Origin: SB15 sp964639245
Lineage (GTDB): Bacteria; Chloroflexota; Anaerolineae; Aggregatilineales; J027
Length of the DNA stretch: 64,000 bases
Assembly: GCA_964639245.1 (NCBI GenBank)
Contig: CAZXCU010000001.1
Coordinates: 930,001 to 994,000, forward strand
Direction: 5' to 3'
Shown here: positions 43,278 to 52,362 of the stretch, in pieces
Layout: each line of letters starts with the position of its first letter
How positions within the stretch are numbered: the stretch's first letter is position 1
The notes under the pieces: model-generated
Seen by the model: only the letters and a program-made list of their open reading frames with translations
What the model was told of the DNA's origin: nothing
The model's database searches: none
Position numbers and translations under genes: made by a program

Positions 43278-46200
43278 ATGAAAGAAGTCGCTCCCAGAAT
43301 ATATCAAGTGTTGGTGGATGCCCTCAAAGCACAAGGGGTATCTTCTACACAATTGATGGATTTCCTACCTGCCGGATTCATTGCCCTGCTCTATTCGCAA
43401 GAATCCCTTGATTGGGAGTCTTTTATTGCGCTCTGCGAACGGGTTGAACAGGTCTATCAAGGCGATCTTGAAACTGTTCCCGCGCTGGAAACCTGGTTTG
43501 AATTTCCGCACCTGCTGAATGGCCTGTGGAGCAACCCTTACCAGTTGTATCGCCAGATTGAAAAAATGTTGCCGTCGGCGCTGCCCCTATCGGTTCAACG
43601 TCAACCCGCCAGCAGTGATTTCCAACAGCATCTGCGTGTGAATATTGTTACACCCTCTGCCGCTTCCTATGCTTTTTTGCGGTTGTTGGGCGAAGCGCTG
43701 CGTCGTGCGCCGCGTGTGCTTCAGTTGGATGATGCTTTATTGGAGGTGCAGCTGGATTCTGTGAGAACAGCCCATTACCGTCTCACCCTTCATCCGGCGG
43801 CGACCTTCATCGGGCGCTTGCAAATGGCCTATCAATTTTTGGTACATCCCGGCAAGCTCCGTCGGGAATTTCAGCGCCAGATTGACCAAGCCCAATTCAT
43901 GCGCGGCGAACTGGCCCGTCTCAAGCAGCATAATGAAGATTATCAAATGCTGCTGCTGCTCTGTGAACAAACGGCTGGCTTGCATCACGCCACCGCCCAA
44001 GCATTTGCTCAAGAAGTCGTCCAGTTAATGCTCCGATATTTGCCCTGTGAGGGCGTGGTTTTTTCAGCCCCAGATTCCGCAGTCTCAACCACGTTTTTTT
44101 ATGAAAGTGGCAAATTTACCAGCAAAATGGTGCAGTCTTATCCTTTGCATGGCGAAACAGCGCGGTTGGATGTCTGGTGGGTGGGGCGTAGCCTCGATTT
44201 AGCCCCGTTGGTCGCGGTATTGGAAAGTCTGTTACAGCGTCTGATGTTGTCGCAGCAAGCGCATAATCTCCAAGCCCAGTTGATTGTTCAAATGGACATC
44301 CGCGAAAAATTACTCGATGACATGCGCTTGGCAGAAGGGCGCTGGCGTACCTTGGTTGAAGATGCCCCCGCCGTGTTGACCATCTTAGACCGCAACGGCA
44401 ATATTGAATATACCAATTACCGCTATGGCGGCATGGCAATTGAAAAAGTGCTGGGGACATCCATTTACGATTACTCTCCGCTCGAATCGCATGAGAATAT
44501 TAGTAAAGCCTTTCAGCGTGCCGAAAAAAACGCACAACCCGAAACTTACGAACACATTGCGACCAATGAGCAGGGAAAATTGGCATGGTACGAAAGCCGC
44601 TTGAGTCCGGTGATTCGGCGGGGCAAGGTGGTCAACTTTACCCTCATTAGCAATGACATTACCCTCCGTCGCAACAATGACGAAGAAATCCGTAACCGTG
44701 CTAAGGAAATGGAAACGCTTGCCGATGTGAGTTCGGTGATTATTCGCACCCTTGACCCGCAGGAACTCATGGATTTGGTCTGCGAAGTCACCAAAAAACA
44801 GTTCGATTTTTACCATGTCCAAGTGTATTTGCTGAATGAAAACGGACGCACCCTTACCCTTGCCGCCGGCACTGGCACCGCCGGACAAAATCTGGTCAAA
44901 AGCAAATGGTCGTTCACCTTCAATACGCCTAAACAGGGGTTGGTGGTGCAATCTGCTCGTACCCGTAGCGTTGTTCTTAGCAATGATGTCTCCAAAGATA
45001 ATCGTTTTTTTTACAATATGTACCTGCCGCGCACCCGTTCTGAATTGGCGCTGCCAATGATTGTTGGGGAACGTCTCATTGGGGTGCTGGATATTCAAGC
45101 CGACAAAGCCAATCGGTTTAACCAGTCCGATCTAAAAGTTATGGAAACGCTGACCGCGCAGGTTGCGGTTGCCCTGAATAATGCTCAACTTTTCGCTAAG
45201 TTAAAACGCCAGAACGAAATCGCCGATACCCTGCGCGATATTAGTGTTATGCTCAACAGCACGCTGGATTTACGAACGATTTTGCAGCGTATTCTGGATC
45301 AAGTGAAACGGGTGCTGCCTTATGATGCTGCCAACGTCCGCCTTGATGACGGGACAGGGCGTTTTTATGCGGTGGCATGGGTGGGCTATGAACGTTTTGG
45401 CGGGCCAGAGGTTGAACGTGCCGCCACCTTCACCCCCGAAGACTCGCGTTTGCTGCGGATGATGGTGAATGAAAAACGCTCTTTGATTGTCTCCGATTTG
45501 AGCCAAGAACCCCAATGGGCAGAAACTTCGCCCGGTTTTGACTGGGTGCAGTCGTGGGCTGGTACACCGATTGTGGTCGAAGATCGTCTGGTGGGAATGG
45601 TCAGTTTGGATCACACACAAACCGGTTTTTACACCGCACAGCACCTGCCCCTGCTTGAATCGCTGCGGATTCAAGTCTCCATTGCAGTTTCTAATGCCCG
45701 TTTATTTGAAGCGGAACGGCGGCGGCGGCAGGAAATCGAATCGGTGCAGCGCAGCAGTTTGAGCCTGACTTCTATGTTGGAACTTTCTCAGGTGCTAGAA
45801 GCGATTGTGGCGGCGGTGGTTGACCTCACCAAAGCGGATGATGTCCACATCTTTTTGTATGACGGCGACGAACTGCGCTTCGGGGCTGGGCTGCATTTGG
45901 GGGAACATTTGCAGCAAGCCTTCATTGAACCCCGCCCCAATGGTGTGACCTATCATGTTGCCCGCACGGGGGAGCAGTTTGTCGTCAACAATGTCCAGCA
46001 GCACCCCCTGTATCAAGGCCAGCATTTTGAATTTATGAGCGCTATCATGGGGCTGCCCCTTAAAATCGGGGAACGGGTGGTCGGGGTGATGAATATTGTT
46101 TATGCCGAACCCCACCATTTTGAAGAAGTCACTATGCAGGCGTTACAACTCCTAGTCAACCAAGCCAGTATTGCGATTGAAAATGCGCGGTTGTACGAAA

Positions 46201-47306
46201 CCGTCAGCGAATATGCCGAACGCATGGCAGACCGGGTACGCGAACGCACCTACGAGCTAGAGCGGGAACGCGCCCAATTGCAAGCCATCCTCGATTCGAT
46301 GGGCGAAGGCGTGGTGTATGACGAAAACTTGACCATCAAATATTATAATCGAGCGCTCCGCGAAATCACGGGATATGAAAATTCCGGTTGGAAAAATTAC
46401 AGCGAGATGATGGCTTCGCTCATCCCAGAAGAAAAAACCCGTTCGCATCTGATTGAGTCGCTCTATCGCTCCATTGACCGTCAAGAAGCGTGGTGCAGCG
46501 AAGTGGTGATGCACCATCAGGACGGCTCGCCTTTCACCGCACGCATCATTTGTCATCCGGTCATCGATGCACTGGGGAGTATCACAGGCGCGGTCATGCT
46601 CATGCAAGACATCAGCGCGGACAAAGAACTGGAAGCCCAGAAAGACCGTTTTATTGCCCATGCCTCGCATGAGCTTCGTACCCCGCTTGCCAATCTCAAA
46701 ACGCGCTTGTATTTGCTCAAACGCCAGCCCGAAAAACAGGACTATCACCTCAAAATCATGGAGCATGTTTCCGAGCAAATGTCCGAATTGGTGGAAGATT
46801 TGCTGGATGTCTCCCGTTTTCAGCGCGGCGTATTGGAAATGGAGCAGCATTGGCATGTGATTCAAGAACTGCTCCAATTTGTGCATGAAGTGCAAATGAT
46901 GGAAGCAGAAAAGAAACAAATCACGTTTACTAAAATTGTGCCAGAAACCCCCTTACAAGCATGGGTCGATTTGCGCCGTTTGCGTCAGGTGGTCACGAAC
47001 TTGGTCATCAACGCCATCAATTACACGCCGGCGGGCGGGCAAATGGAACTTCGCCTCGTTGAAGATGGTGACTTTTTTGAAATTCAAGTGCAGGACAACG
47101 GCATCGGAATCGCGCCGGAACATCATCAGCAGGTCTTTGAACCTTTTTTCCGGGCGACCCAGAGTACCGAACGTGGCACAGGGTTGGGGTTGGCAATTAC
47201 CTATCAAATTGTCAAACTGCATCAGGGGGATATTTTGTTAGAAAGTGACTTGGGCAAGGGCAGCCTGTTCCGTGTGCGCCTGCCCATTCATCCCATTGAG
47301 GACTAA
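43278..47306 (+). CDS. multi-GAF/PAS soluble histidine kinase
   Basis: This is a 1342-residue sensor kinase without membrane helices. Rough order: unrecognised helical N-terminal region (1-345), PAS (350-460), GAF (477-640), GAF (646-815), GAF (823-973), coiled coil (975-1000), PAS (1001-1120), HisKA with phospho-acceptor His1131 in HASHELRTPLANL, and HATPase (from about 1220) with N-box NLVINAINYTPAGG, G1 DNGIGIAP and G2 GTGLGLAI. GAF pockets commonly bind cyclic nucleotides, tetrapyrroles or redox cofactors, and none is assigned here. No response regulator is adjacent. GGAGG is about 20 nt from the ATG, too far, so translation may be weak. The next gene follows after 11 bp. Confidence 0.9.
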   Translation: MKEVAPRIYQVLVDALKAQGVSSTQLMDFLPAGFIALLYSQESLDWESFIALCERVEQVYQGDLETVPALETWFEFPHLLNGLWSNPYQLYRQIEKMLPSALPLSVQRQPASSDFQQHLRVNIVTPSAASYAFLRLLGEALRRAPRVLQLDDALLEVQLDSVRTAHYRLTLHPAATFIGRLQMAYQFLVHPGKLRREFQRQIDQAQFMRGELARLKQHNEDYQMLLLLCEQTAGLHHATAQAFAQEVVQLMLRYLPCEGVVFSAPDSAVSTTFFYESGKFTSKMVQSYPLHGETARLDVWWVGRSLDLAPLVAVLESLLQRLMLSQQAHNLQAQLIVQMDIREKLLDDMRLAEGRWRTLVEDAPAVLTILDRNGNIEYTNYRYGGMAIEKVLGTSIYDYSPLESHENISKAFQRAEKNAQPETYEHIATNEQGKLAWYESRLSPVIRRGKVVNFTLISNDITLRRNNDEEIRNRAKEMETLADVSSVIIRTLDPQELMDLVCEVTKKQFDFYHVQVYLLNENGRTLTLAAGTGTAGQNLVKSKWSFTFNTPKQGLVVQSARTRSVVLSNDVSKDNRFFYNMYLPRTRSELALPMIVGERLIGVLDIQADKANRFNQSDLKVMETLTAQVAVALNNAQLFAKLKRQNEIADTLRDISVMLNSTLDLRTILQRILDQVKRVLPYDAANVRLDDGTGRFYAVAWVGYERFGGPEVERAATFTPEDSRLLRMMVNEKRSLIVSDLSQEPQWAETSPGFDWVQSWAGTPIVVEDRLVGMVSLDHTQTGFYTAQHLPLLESLRIQVSIAVSNARLFEAERRRRQEIESVQRSSLSLTSMLELSQVLEAIVAAVVDLTKADDVHIFLYDGDELRFGAGLHLGEHLQQAFIEPRPNGVTYHVARTGEQFVVNNVQQHPLYQGQHFEFMSAIMGLPLKIGERVVGVMNIVYAEPHHFEEVTMQALQLLVNQASIAIENARLYETVSEYAERMADRVRERTYELERERAQLQAILDSMGEGVVYDENLTIKYYNRALREITGYENSGWKNYSEMMASLIPEEKTRSHLIESLYRSIDRQEAWCSEVVMHHQDGSPFTARIICHPVIDALGSITGAVMLMQDISADKELEAQKDRFIAHASHELRTPLANLKTRLYLLKRQPEKQDYHLKIMEHVSEQMSELVEDLLDVSRFQRGVLEMEQHWHVIQELLQFVHEVQMMEAEKKQITFTKIVPETPLQAWVDLRRLRQVVTNLVINAINYTPAGGQMELRLVEDGDFFEIQVQDNGIGIAPEHHQQVFEPFFRATQSTERGTGLGLAITYQIVKLHQGDILLESDLGKGSLFRVRLPIHPIED

Positions 47307-47317
47307 AGGAGAATCGC

Positions 47318-47872
47318 ATGGTCGCCCCTGCAAAAATGTACACCACCGAAGACTTTACTCAATTTACTGCCCAACATCCAGATCGCTTATTTCAACTTAT
47401 AGATGGAGAAATTGTCGAAAAAGTGCCTACTGAAGAACATGGAGCAATTGTTTCTAAAATCATTGCCCGGCTTGTGGTGTATATTGAAACCCACAACATT
47501 GCCGGGCGTGTGGTGACAGAAGGTAGCTATCGTACTCCCCAAGACGATTATAATACGCGCTTACCTGATGTTGCTTATACATCGCCAGAACGTCTCATGC
47601 CGCTTGTCAAAAAGGGCGATGCTCTCCAAATGCCTGATTTAGCGATTGAAGTCAAATCTCCTACCGATACCTATAAAGCCACCAAAGATAAAGCGCATTA
47701 TTACCTTCTGAATGGTACAAAAATGGTGTGGCTAGTCTATCCTGAAAAACAAATTGTGACTGTCTTAACCCCTGACACGGAAGATATTTTCACTGTCCAA
47801 GACACCCTAGCCGCCGATGAGATCATTCCCGGTTTTGCCCTAGAAGTCAAAACAATTTTTAATGTTATCTAG
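47318..47872 (+). CDS. Uma2-family (DUF820) nuclease-like protein 1
   Basis: The protein is a PD-(D/E)xK-fold member of the Uma2 family, abundant in Chloroflexota and cyanobacteria. RLFQLIDGEIVEKVPTEEHG opens the core, RLPDVAYTSPERL carries the aspartate, and MPDLAIEVKSPTDTYKATKDK holds E-x-K. The active-site residues are therefore present. WLVYPEKQIVTVL ends the fold. Biological targets of Uma2 proteins are unknown; DNA cleavage is inferred from the fold. AAGGAG is 6 nt before the ATG and the gene lies 11 bp behind the histidine kinase, so they are probably co-transcribed. A close paralogue is at 52874. Confidence 0.87.
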   Translation: MVAPAKMYTTEDFTQFTAQHPDRLFQLIDGEIVEKVPTEEHGAIVSKIIARLVVYIETHNIAGRVVTEGSYRTPQDDYNTRLPDVAYTSPERLMPLVKKGDALQMPDLAIEVKSPTDTYKATKDKAHYYLLNGTKMVWLVYPEKQIVTVLTPDTEDIFTVQDTLAADEIIPGFALEVKTIFNVI

Positions 47873-47922
47873 CCAAAAGATAGGGGTGGGCATCTTTCCC
47901 ACCCATGAGCGCTCTTGGTGAT

Positions 47923-48873
47923 TTATGCAATTTTGGCATGTGCCGCTAAATGCGCTCGATACCATGCCAATGTCACCCGCAGCCCTTCGGCAAAAGGAGT
48001 CGCATGGTTGCCAAAAGCCCGTTCAAATTTTTGGTGGTCAACCACGAAGGGCTTCTCAAATTCATACATCATTTCCACCGTTTCCCTTGCTTCCGGGATG
48101 AACAATCCGCCAATCCGCATCATCATTTTGCCCATCGTGCTAATTTTGGCGGGCTGCTCTGCAATCTGAAAGGCGAGGGTAAGAATTTCACGGGTGGTCA
48201 GGGTTGGCGCGTTCGGCACATGCCAGACTTGCCCCAATGCTTCATCCCGTTCCCCTAGAATCGCCAGCGCTCCCCCGAAATCGTCAATGTAGGTGTAGCT
48301 GTGCGGCACATCGAGATTGCCCACCGCTTGGGCGGCCTTCCCCTGCAACATCGGTTCAAAAATGCGTTCGCCCAAGGTTGACCCCAGCACGCCCGCCCCA
48401 TAAAAATCTGACCCGCGTGCAATCGCCGCTTGGATTTTGCCTGTCCGATGGGCTGCTAAAACCGCCTCTGCCATTGCTTCACGGGTTTTGCCTTTGCGGG
48501 TGTGGGCATGGTTGGGCAGCGTTTCGACCAATGGTTTGCCATCTGTATCGCCGTACATATACAAATTGTCCCCGACGATAAATTTGGCTCTGTTGACGGC
48601 TGCCCCTTCTAAAATACTGGCTTGCAGGGGGGGGAATTTTTCGACCCATTCGGCATAACCCGGTTGGGCGCATTGATAGACCACACTTGCGCCCCGGCTG
48701 GCTTCGATAGCTTGACTTGGTGTATACACATCAGCCGCAAGCACTTCGACTCCGGCGGGAACATCGGCTTTCCCACTGCGATTGACCATCCGTACTGACT
48801 TGCCGCGTTTAACCAATGCCTTCATCACTGACATTCCTAAGGGGCCTGTGCCAAAAATAACGTGCTTTTCCAT
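47923..48873 (-). CDS. NAD(P)-binding epimerase/reductase (atypical SDR)
   Basis: This Rossmann-fold oxidoreductase of the extended/atypical short-chain dehydrogenase group begins with VIFGTGPLGMSVMKALVKRGK (dinucleotide motif G-x-G-x-x-G). AADVYTPSQAIEA and VVYQCAQPGYAEW follow near 45-85. The usual Tyr-x-x-x-Lys pair is replaced or shifted (YMYGDTDGKPL), so the activity may be reductase or regulatory. ATG at 48873 has TAGGAG 9 nt upstream; the frame upstream of it is noncoding and contains the promoter. That promoter has MerR-type geometry with a 17-bp palindrome, so expression is probably ligand-induced through the nearby MerR protein. Confidence 0.82.
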   Translation of the reverse strand: MEKHVIFGTGPLGMSVMKALVKRGKSVRMVNRSGKADVPAGVEVLAADVYTPSQAIEASRGASVVYQCAQPGYAEWVEKFPPLQASILEGAAVNRAKFIVGDNLYMYGDTDGKPLVETLPNHAHTRKGKTREAMAEAVLAAHRTGKIQAAIARGSDFYGAGVLGSTLGERIFEPMLQGKAAQAVGNLDVPHSYTYIDDFGGALAILGERDEALGQVWHVPNAPTLTTREILTLAFQIAEQPAKISTMGKMMMRIGGLFIPEARETVEMMYEFEKPFVVDHQKFERAFGNHATPFAEGLRVTLAWYRAHLAAHAKIA

Positions 48874-48907
48874 GGGGTGTACTCCTATTTTTGTGTTTGT
48901 TATTTTC

Positions 48908-48938
48908 AGAGTACGGTTTGACACAGTGTCAAAGTCAA
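48908..48938 (-). promoter_or_regulatory. MerR-type promoter/operator of the reductase gene
   Basis: TTGACT (48938-48933) and TACTCT (48913-48908) stand 19 bp apart. The spacer is a 17-bp perfect dyad, tttgacac-a-gtgtcaaa (48917-48933). The first 12 bases after the -35 resemble the promoter of the second MerR gene (52235-52265), and the dyad takes the same position relative to the -35 as at 36789-36805. Confidence 0.7.
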
Positions 48939-49028
48939 GCAGCAGTTTGGATGAATTTTAAAATTGATTTTTTGCTGATGAATGGACTGTAGGGGCCGAG
49001 ACGATTCCCGCCCATGAGGAGACAAAAT

Positions 49029-51263
49029 TTATAACAGTTGCATCTGTCCAGTTTCATTCAATTTCCATCCCCCATTGCCTGTTCTTGATGCGACATCCTC
49101 TAACACACTTAAGATGGTTTGATGTTCGGGGGTAACGCCGTTTTTCAACAGAGGCATGATGTATAGTACAATTTCATCAAAGGTCGGGTAATGATTTTGG
49201 TGTGCCATACGACGCAAATACGAAATGATATAGTAACGAACCCGTAAGTTTAAGTCTATTCGACTCTTGAACTTGGTGTTTTGCGGAATATAGTATTTTT
49301 CTGTTTGGGTGTCATAGGTGAAATTTGCGCTTAAAAGCGGTGTTAAATCCTGATACTCTTTACTCAGAATATCCAAAAAGCCTAATTCCAACCCCTTGAT
49401 AATCAATTGGTCGTTGATTTCCTCAATCGTTGCCCCTTCGTTTCGCGCAATAATTCCCTCAATTGTTTCAATCACAAGATGAGCGATATTTGCGCCCACC
49501 CCCACTTTCAGAATGGCTTTAGGGTTTTTGACCTTGCGGAAATTGATAATCAATTGGCCTGAAAGCACGGTAAAGGGATTTTGCCGTTTTTTGAACGATG
49601 TTTTGTTATTCGATTGCGAAACTGCCCCTTTATATTCAAAACCCGCTTTTTCGGCGGTTTCAACGATGATATGCCAGTAGGCCGGGTCTTTGTGGGCAAA
49701 CACAAAACTCATCCATCGGTCAAATTTAAGGACGCGGTACATCTCCTCAATGGATTGCGAGAGCAAATTGGAATAATCATCTTTGCTTTTGTCCAATTCC
49801 CCACCTTCAATCGCTTCTAATTCAAAATCTTGCGGAGTCACTGGCAAATCAAGCCATGCGTTCCACATCGTCGACAAGTCCAGATAGGCGATTTTTTTGC
49901 CATAGGGTGGGTCTGTATAAATATAATCCACACTTTCGGAGGGGATTGGCTTTAAATCCGTCGCGGTTCCCTTGTAAATTTGAGCATTTTTAAGGGTGTC
50001 TGTATTGATGAACGGCGCAAGTTCTTTTTTAGCGGCAATTACCTTCTTAAAACGTGACTCAAAATAAGTCATCATATCCAAATTTGCTGGATTTGGTGCT
50101 ATTCTGTAACGATAATATCTAAAAACACCGCTATCACCCCTGCCTTCCGATCTGCCTTCTGAGGCATGATATGTTAAATTAACTTTGTTAATCAGCCCTG
50201 AAAACATGAGCATCAAAGTGCCGTGTATATTTTTATCTTTGACTTTCTTTATTAAATATTTTAAATAGGCTAGTTGCGCTAACTGCTTTCTGGTAAACAG
50301 TTGTTCAATTGTAGAAACATCAGAATCAGCGGGTAATTTAATACCTTTTGGATATGGATATTTACTCAGAAATTTTTCGATTTCTTCATCAGTTTGTGGG
50401 GCTTTTTTTTCAAAAGTACGTTTAATTTTTTGATATTCTTCGCTAAATTGGTCAAGATCAACAGGAGCTAGTAGGTTTTCCACCAGAAAAATAGAGAGAG
50501 GGTTTAAATCAATATGAATCCCTTTACGTCCTAGAATAATGGCTTCCACAGCCGTTACTCCTGTACCGCCAAACGGGTCAAGAACCGTATCACCCGGCTG
50601 GGTAAAATTTTTGATGTATTCCTGCACCACATTCCAGACCTGTTTGGTGAAGTAAGGATGTACACCATAGTGACGGCTGGCAGATTGCTTAAGCAAGGTT
50701 TTAATTTCTGGTAGGGGTTTCACTGTTGTGTAATCAAAACCGGCTTTGGTCGGGGCAACGGGGATGGTTACTTCGGCGGGTTTTTCAAAAGCGGTGGGAG
50801 TCAGGAGTTGCATCATCTTGTCCCAATGCTGGTTAAGTTCGGAAAGCTGAAAATAAAGAACAGGGTTGGCTTCATTAATTTTGAAGACGATGAACTCACG
50901 ACCATTACACAAAGCATACAAATCTACCCGAATTTCTGGGTGAATCGCATAACTATAGGTTTGTTCTACATTGCTGCCAGAAGTGATGAGTTCTTGCGGC
51001 GCTTTGGCATCCAACACCCACGCATATTTTTCGTTGGCGGTGAGCAAATAATCGGGGATGAGCGTTACAGGCCGTGTTTGCGAACCAACGGTCAAAACGG
51101 GATGTTTTAGGGCTTTGCTACGAATAATTTTATGCGGCCCACTGGCTCTGTAGCCTAATGCGCGTAGCAAAGGCAAAATAATTTCCTCACGGACAGAATC
51201 TTCCTTGAAATCCTCTGTACCCAAGAGCGAAAAATCAAATCCGTTAAAAATCTTATCCGCCAT
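49029..51263 (-). CDS. DNA methyltransferase fused to HsdR-N-like nuclease domain
   Basis: A 744-residue protein with two parts. The N-terminal 150 residues resemble the type I restriction subunit R nuclease domain: EEIILPLLRALGYRASGP near 27-44, then PD at 70-71 and DAK at 85-87, matching PD-(D/E)xK. The rest is an amino-methyltransferase: SAM motif I LDPFGGTGVTAVEA (Asp229) and catalytic DPPYGKKIAYLDLS (Asp451), order I before IV. No helicase motifs are visible. The chosen ATG (51263) follows AAAGGGG. Codon use in the middle (50100-50520) is AT-rich and unlike the neighbours. It could be a self-contained restriction-modification enzyme or an orphan methylase with an inactive nuclease-like DNA-binding domain. 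Confidence 0.83.
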   Translation of the reverse strand: MADKIFNGFDFSLLGTEDFKEDSVREEIILPLLRALGYRASGPHKIIRSKALKHPVLTVGSQTRPVTLIPDYLLTANEKYAWVLDAKAPQELITSGSNVEQTYSYAIHPEIRVDLYALCNGREFIVFKINEANPVLYFQLSELNQHWDKMMQLLTPTAFEKPAEVTIPVAPTKAGFDYTTVKPLPEIKTLLKQSASRHYGVHPYFTKQVWNVVQEYIKNFTQPGDTVLDPFGGTGVTAVEAIILGRKGIHIDLNPLSIFLVENLLAPVDLDQFSEEYQKIKRTFEKKAPQTDEEIEKFLSKYPYPKGIKLPADSDVSTIEQLFTRKQLAQLAYLKYLIKKVKDKNIHGTLMLMFSGLINKVNLTYHASEGRSEGRGDSGVFRYYRYRIAPNPANLDMMTYFESRFKKVIAAKKELAPFINTDTLKNAQIYKGTATDLKPIPSESVDYIYTDPPYGKKIAYLDLSTMWNAWLDLPVTPQDFELEAIEGGELDKSKDDYSNLLSQSIEEMYRVLKFDRWMSFVFAHKDPAYWHIIVETAEKAGFEYKGAVSQSNNKTSFKKRQNPFTVLSGQLIINFRKVKNPKAILKVGVGANIAHLVIETIEGIIARNEGATIEEINDQLIIKGLELGFLDILSKEYQDLTPLLSANFTYDTQTEKYYIPQNTKFKSRIDLNLRVRYYIISYLRRMAHQNHYPTFDEIVLYIMPLLKNGVTPEHQTILSVLEDVASRTGNGGWKLNETGQMQLL

Positions 51264-51354
51264 GCTGACCCCTTTTTCGTGGATTTTATTATAACCTGAA
51301 ATAGAAATCCGTGAGGTGTACAAAAAGGGCTGTTCGATGGATTATTGTGAATCG

Positions 51355-52203
51355 CTACACAGCCAAAATCGGTACTTGAATCTCAAACAAAATATGGCTG
51401 AAATCCGTGTCGGATTCCTCACGGCCTGACAGGTGAATCTCGCGGATGGTTCCATTCGGGCGGTAATGGTTGCTCCCCACCCATGCGAACAGGGCGGTCA
51501 TCGCTTGCGGTAAATCATAAATATTGCCTGCGTGGAGAGTCGAGGCAAGGGCTAACGAATCATCCACGCGCCGCACTTGAATTTCACCGACAGCGCGTTC
51601 TCCAATTTCCTCATAGGCGGCTTGGCTGATAGGAACGGCGGTTTCCATATCAATCTTTTCATCGGTGAACTCCTCGCCCATATAAATCACCATTTCCGGC
51701 GCGGCAGGCTTGACCTGATACTGCCCCAACCATGTATACACATCTTCAAACATGGTGCAGCGATAACCGGGCATGTCGGAAAGCTGAGGCACGACCTGAC
51801 GGATACTGGCGATATAAAATGTTTCGGGCTGTTTCACGATGACTTCATATGGCGAAGGTAGCCCGACTCGTTCAATCTGGCGCAAACGGGCAGCAATCCG
51901 GGCAAGGCGCTGTTGTTCTTCGGTAATCTGCTGTTGAATTTCGGCCTGTTTGATTTTTAACATCCCGTGCATCTGCTCCACGCTGATGTTTTCATCCAGC
52001 ATCGGGCCGATTTGTTCCAGCGAGAAGCCCAAATCCTTGAGCGCAATCAACCGATGCAAACGCGGCAGTTGGTCAAGCGTGTAGTAGCGATAACCCGTAA
52101 AATGGTCAACCACGCCGGGTTTAAGCAGACCAAGTTTGTCATAGTGGCGCAACATCCGTGTCGAAATCTGGGCAAGTTGCGAGAAATCGCCAATTTTGAA
52201 CAT
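51355..52203 (-). CDS. MerR-family regulator with effector-binding domain (2)
   Basis: This protein has the same architecture as the regulator at 35933: MerR winged helix (MFKIGDFSQLAQISTRMLRHYDKLGLL), FTGYRYYTLDQLPRLHRL, a coiled coil at about 80-112, and a GyrI-like effector domain starting YEVIVKQPETFYIASIRQ. It has 282 aa. The upstream region has a 19-bp-spacer promoter. Its sequence is close to that of the reductase gene promoter at 48908, so this protein most likely controls both itself and the reductase. The methyltransferase gene lies between them on the same strand. The ligand is unknown; the effector domain suggests a hydrophobic or cationic compound. Confidence 0.9.
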   Translation of the reverse strand: MFKIGDFSQLAQISTRMLRHYDKLGLLKPGVVDHFTGYRYYTLDQLPRLHRLIALKDLGFSLEQIGPMLDENISVEQMHGMLKIKQAEIQQQITEEQQRLARIAARLRQIERVGLPSPYEVIVKQPETFYIASIRQVVPQLSDMPGYRCTMFEDVYTWLGQYQVKPAAPEMVIYMGEEFTDEKIDMETAVPISQAAYEEIGERAVGEIQVRRVDDSLALASTLHAGNIYDLPQAMTALFAWVGSNHYRPNGTIREIHLSGREESDTDFSHILFEIQVPILAV

Positions 52204-52234
52204 CCCAAAAACTCCCTATGTGCTGTTGTTCTTC

Positions 52235-52265
52235 AGCCTAAACCTTATCACACTGTCAAAGTCAA
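52235..52265 (-). promoter_or_regulatory. MerR-type promoter/operator of MerR gene 2
   Basis: TTGACT (52265-52260) and TAGGCT (52240-52235) are 19 bp apart. The spacer reads ttgacagtgtgataaggtt, with the first eleven bases almost the same as at the reductase promoter (ttgacactgtg), but the right half of the dyad is weaker. The start of transcription would be about 25 nt before the ATG. Confidence 0.62.
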
Positions 52266-52362
52266 GATGTGCTATCCTAAAATTAATATACGTTCAGTAA
52301 AAATATGCGATTCACGCGATGAACGTGAACCTTAAGATCGTCATAGCTGAGGGGATAATCCC

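Noticed and set aside
47884..47906. Hairpin gggtggg/cccaccc between Uma2 and the reductase as terminator
   Set aside because: The stem is good but there is no T-run on either strand, so it was not listed as a terminator.
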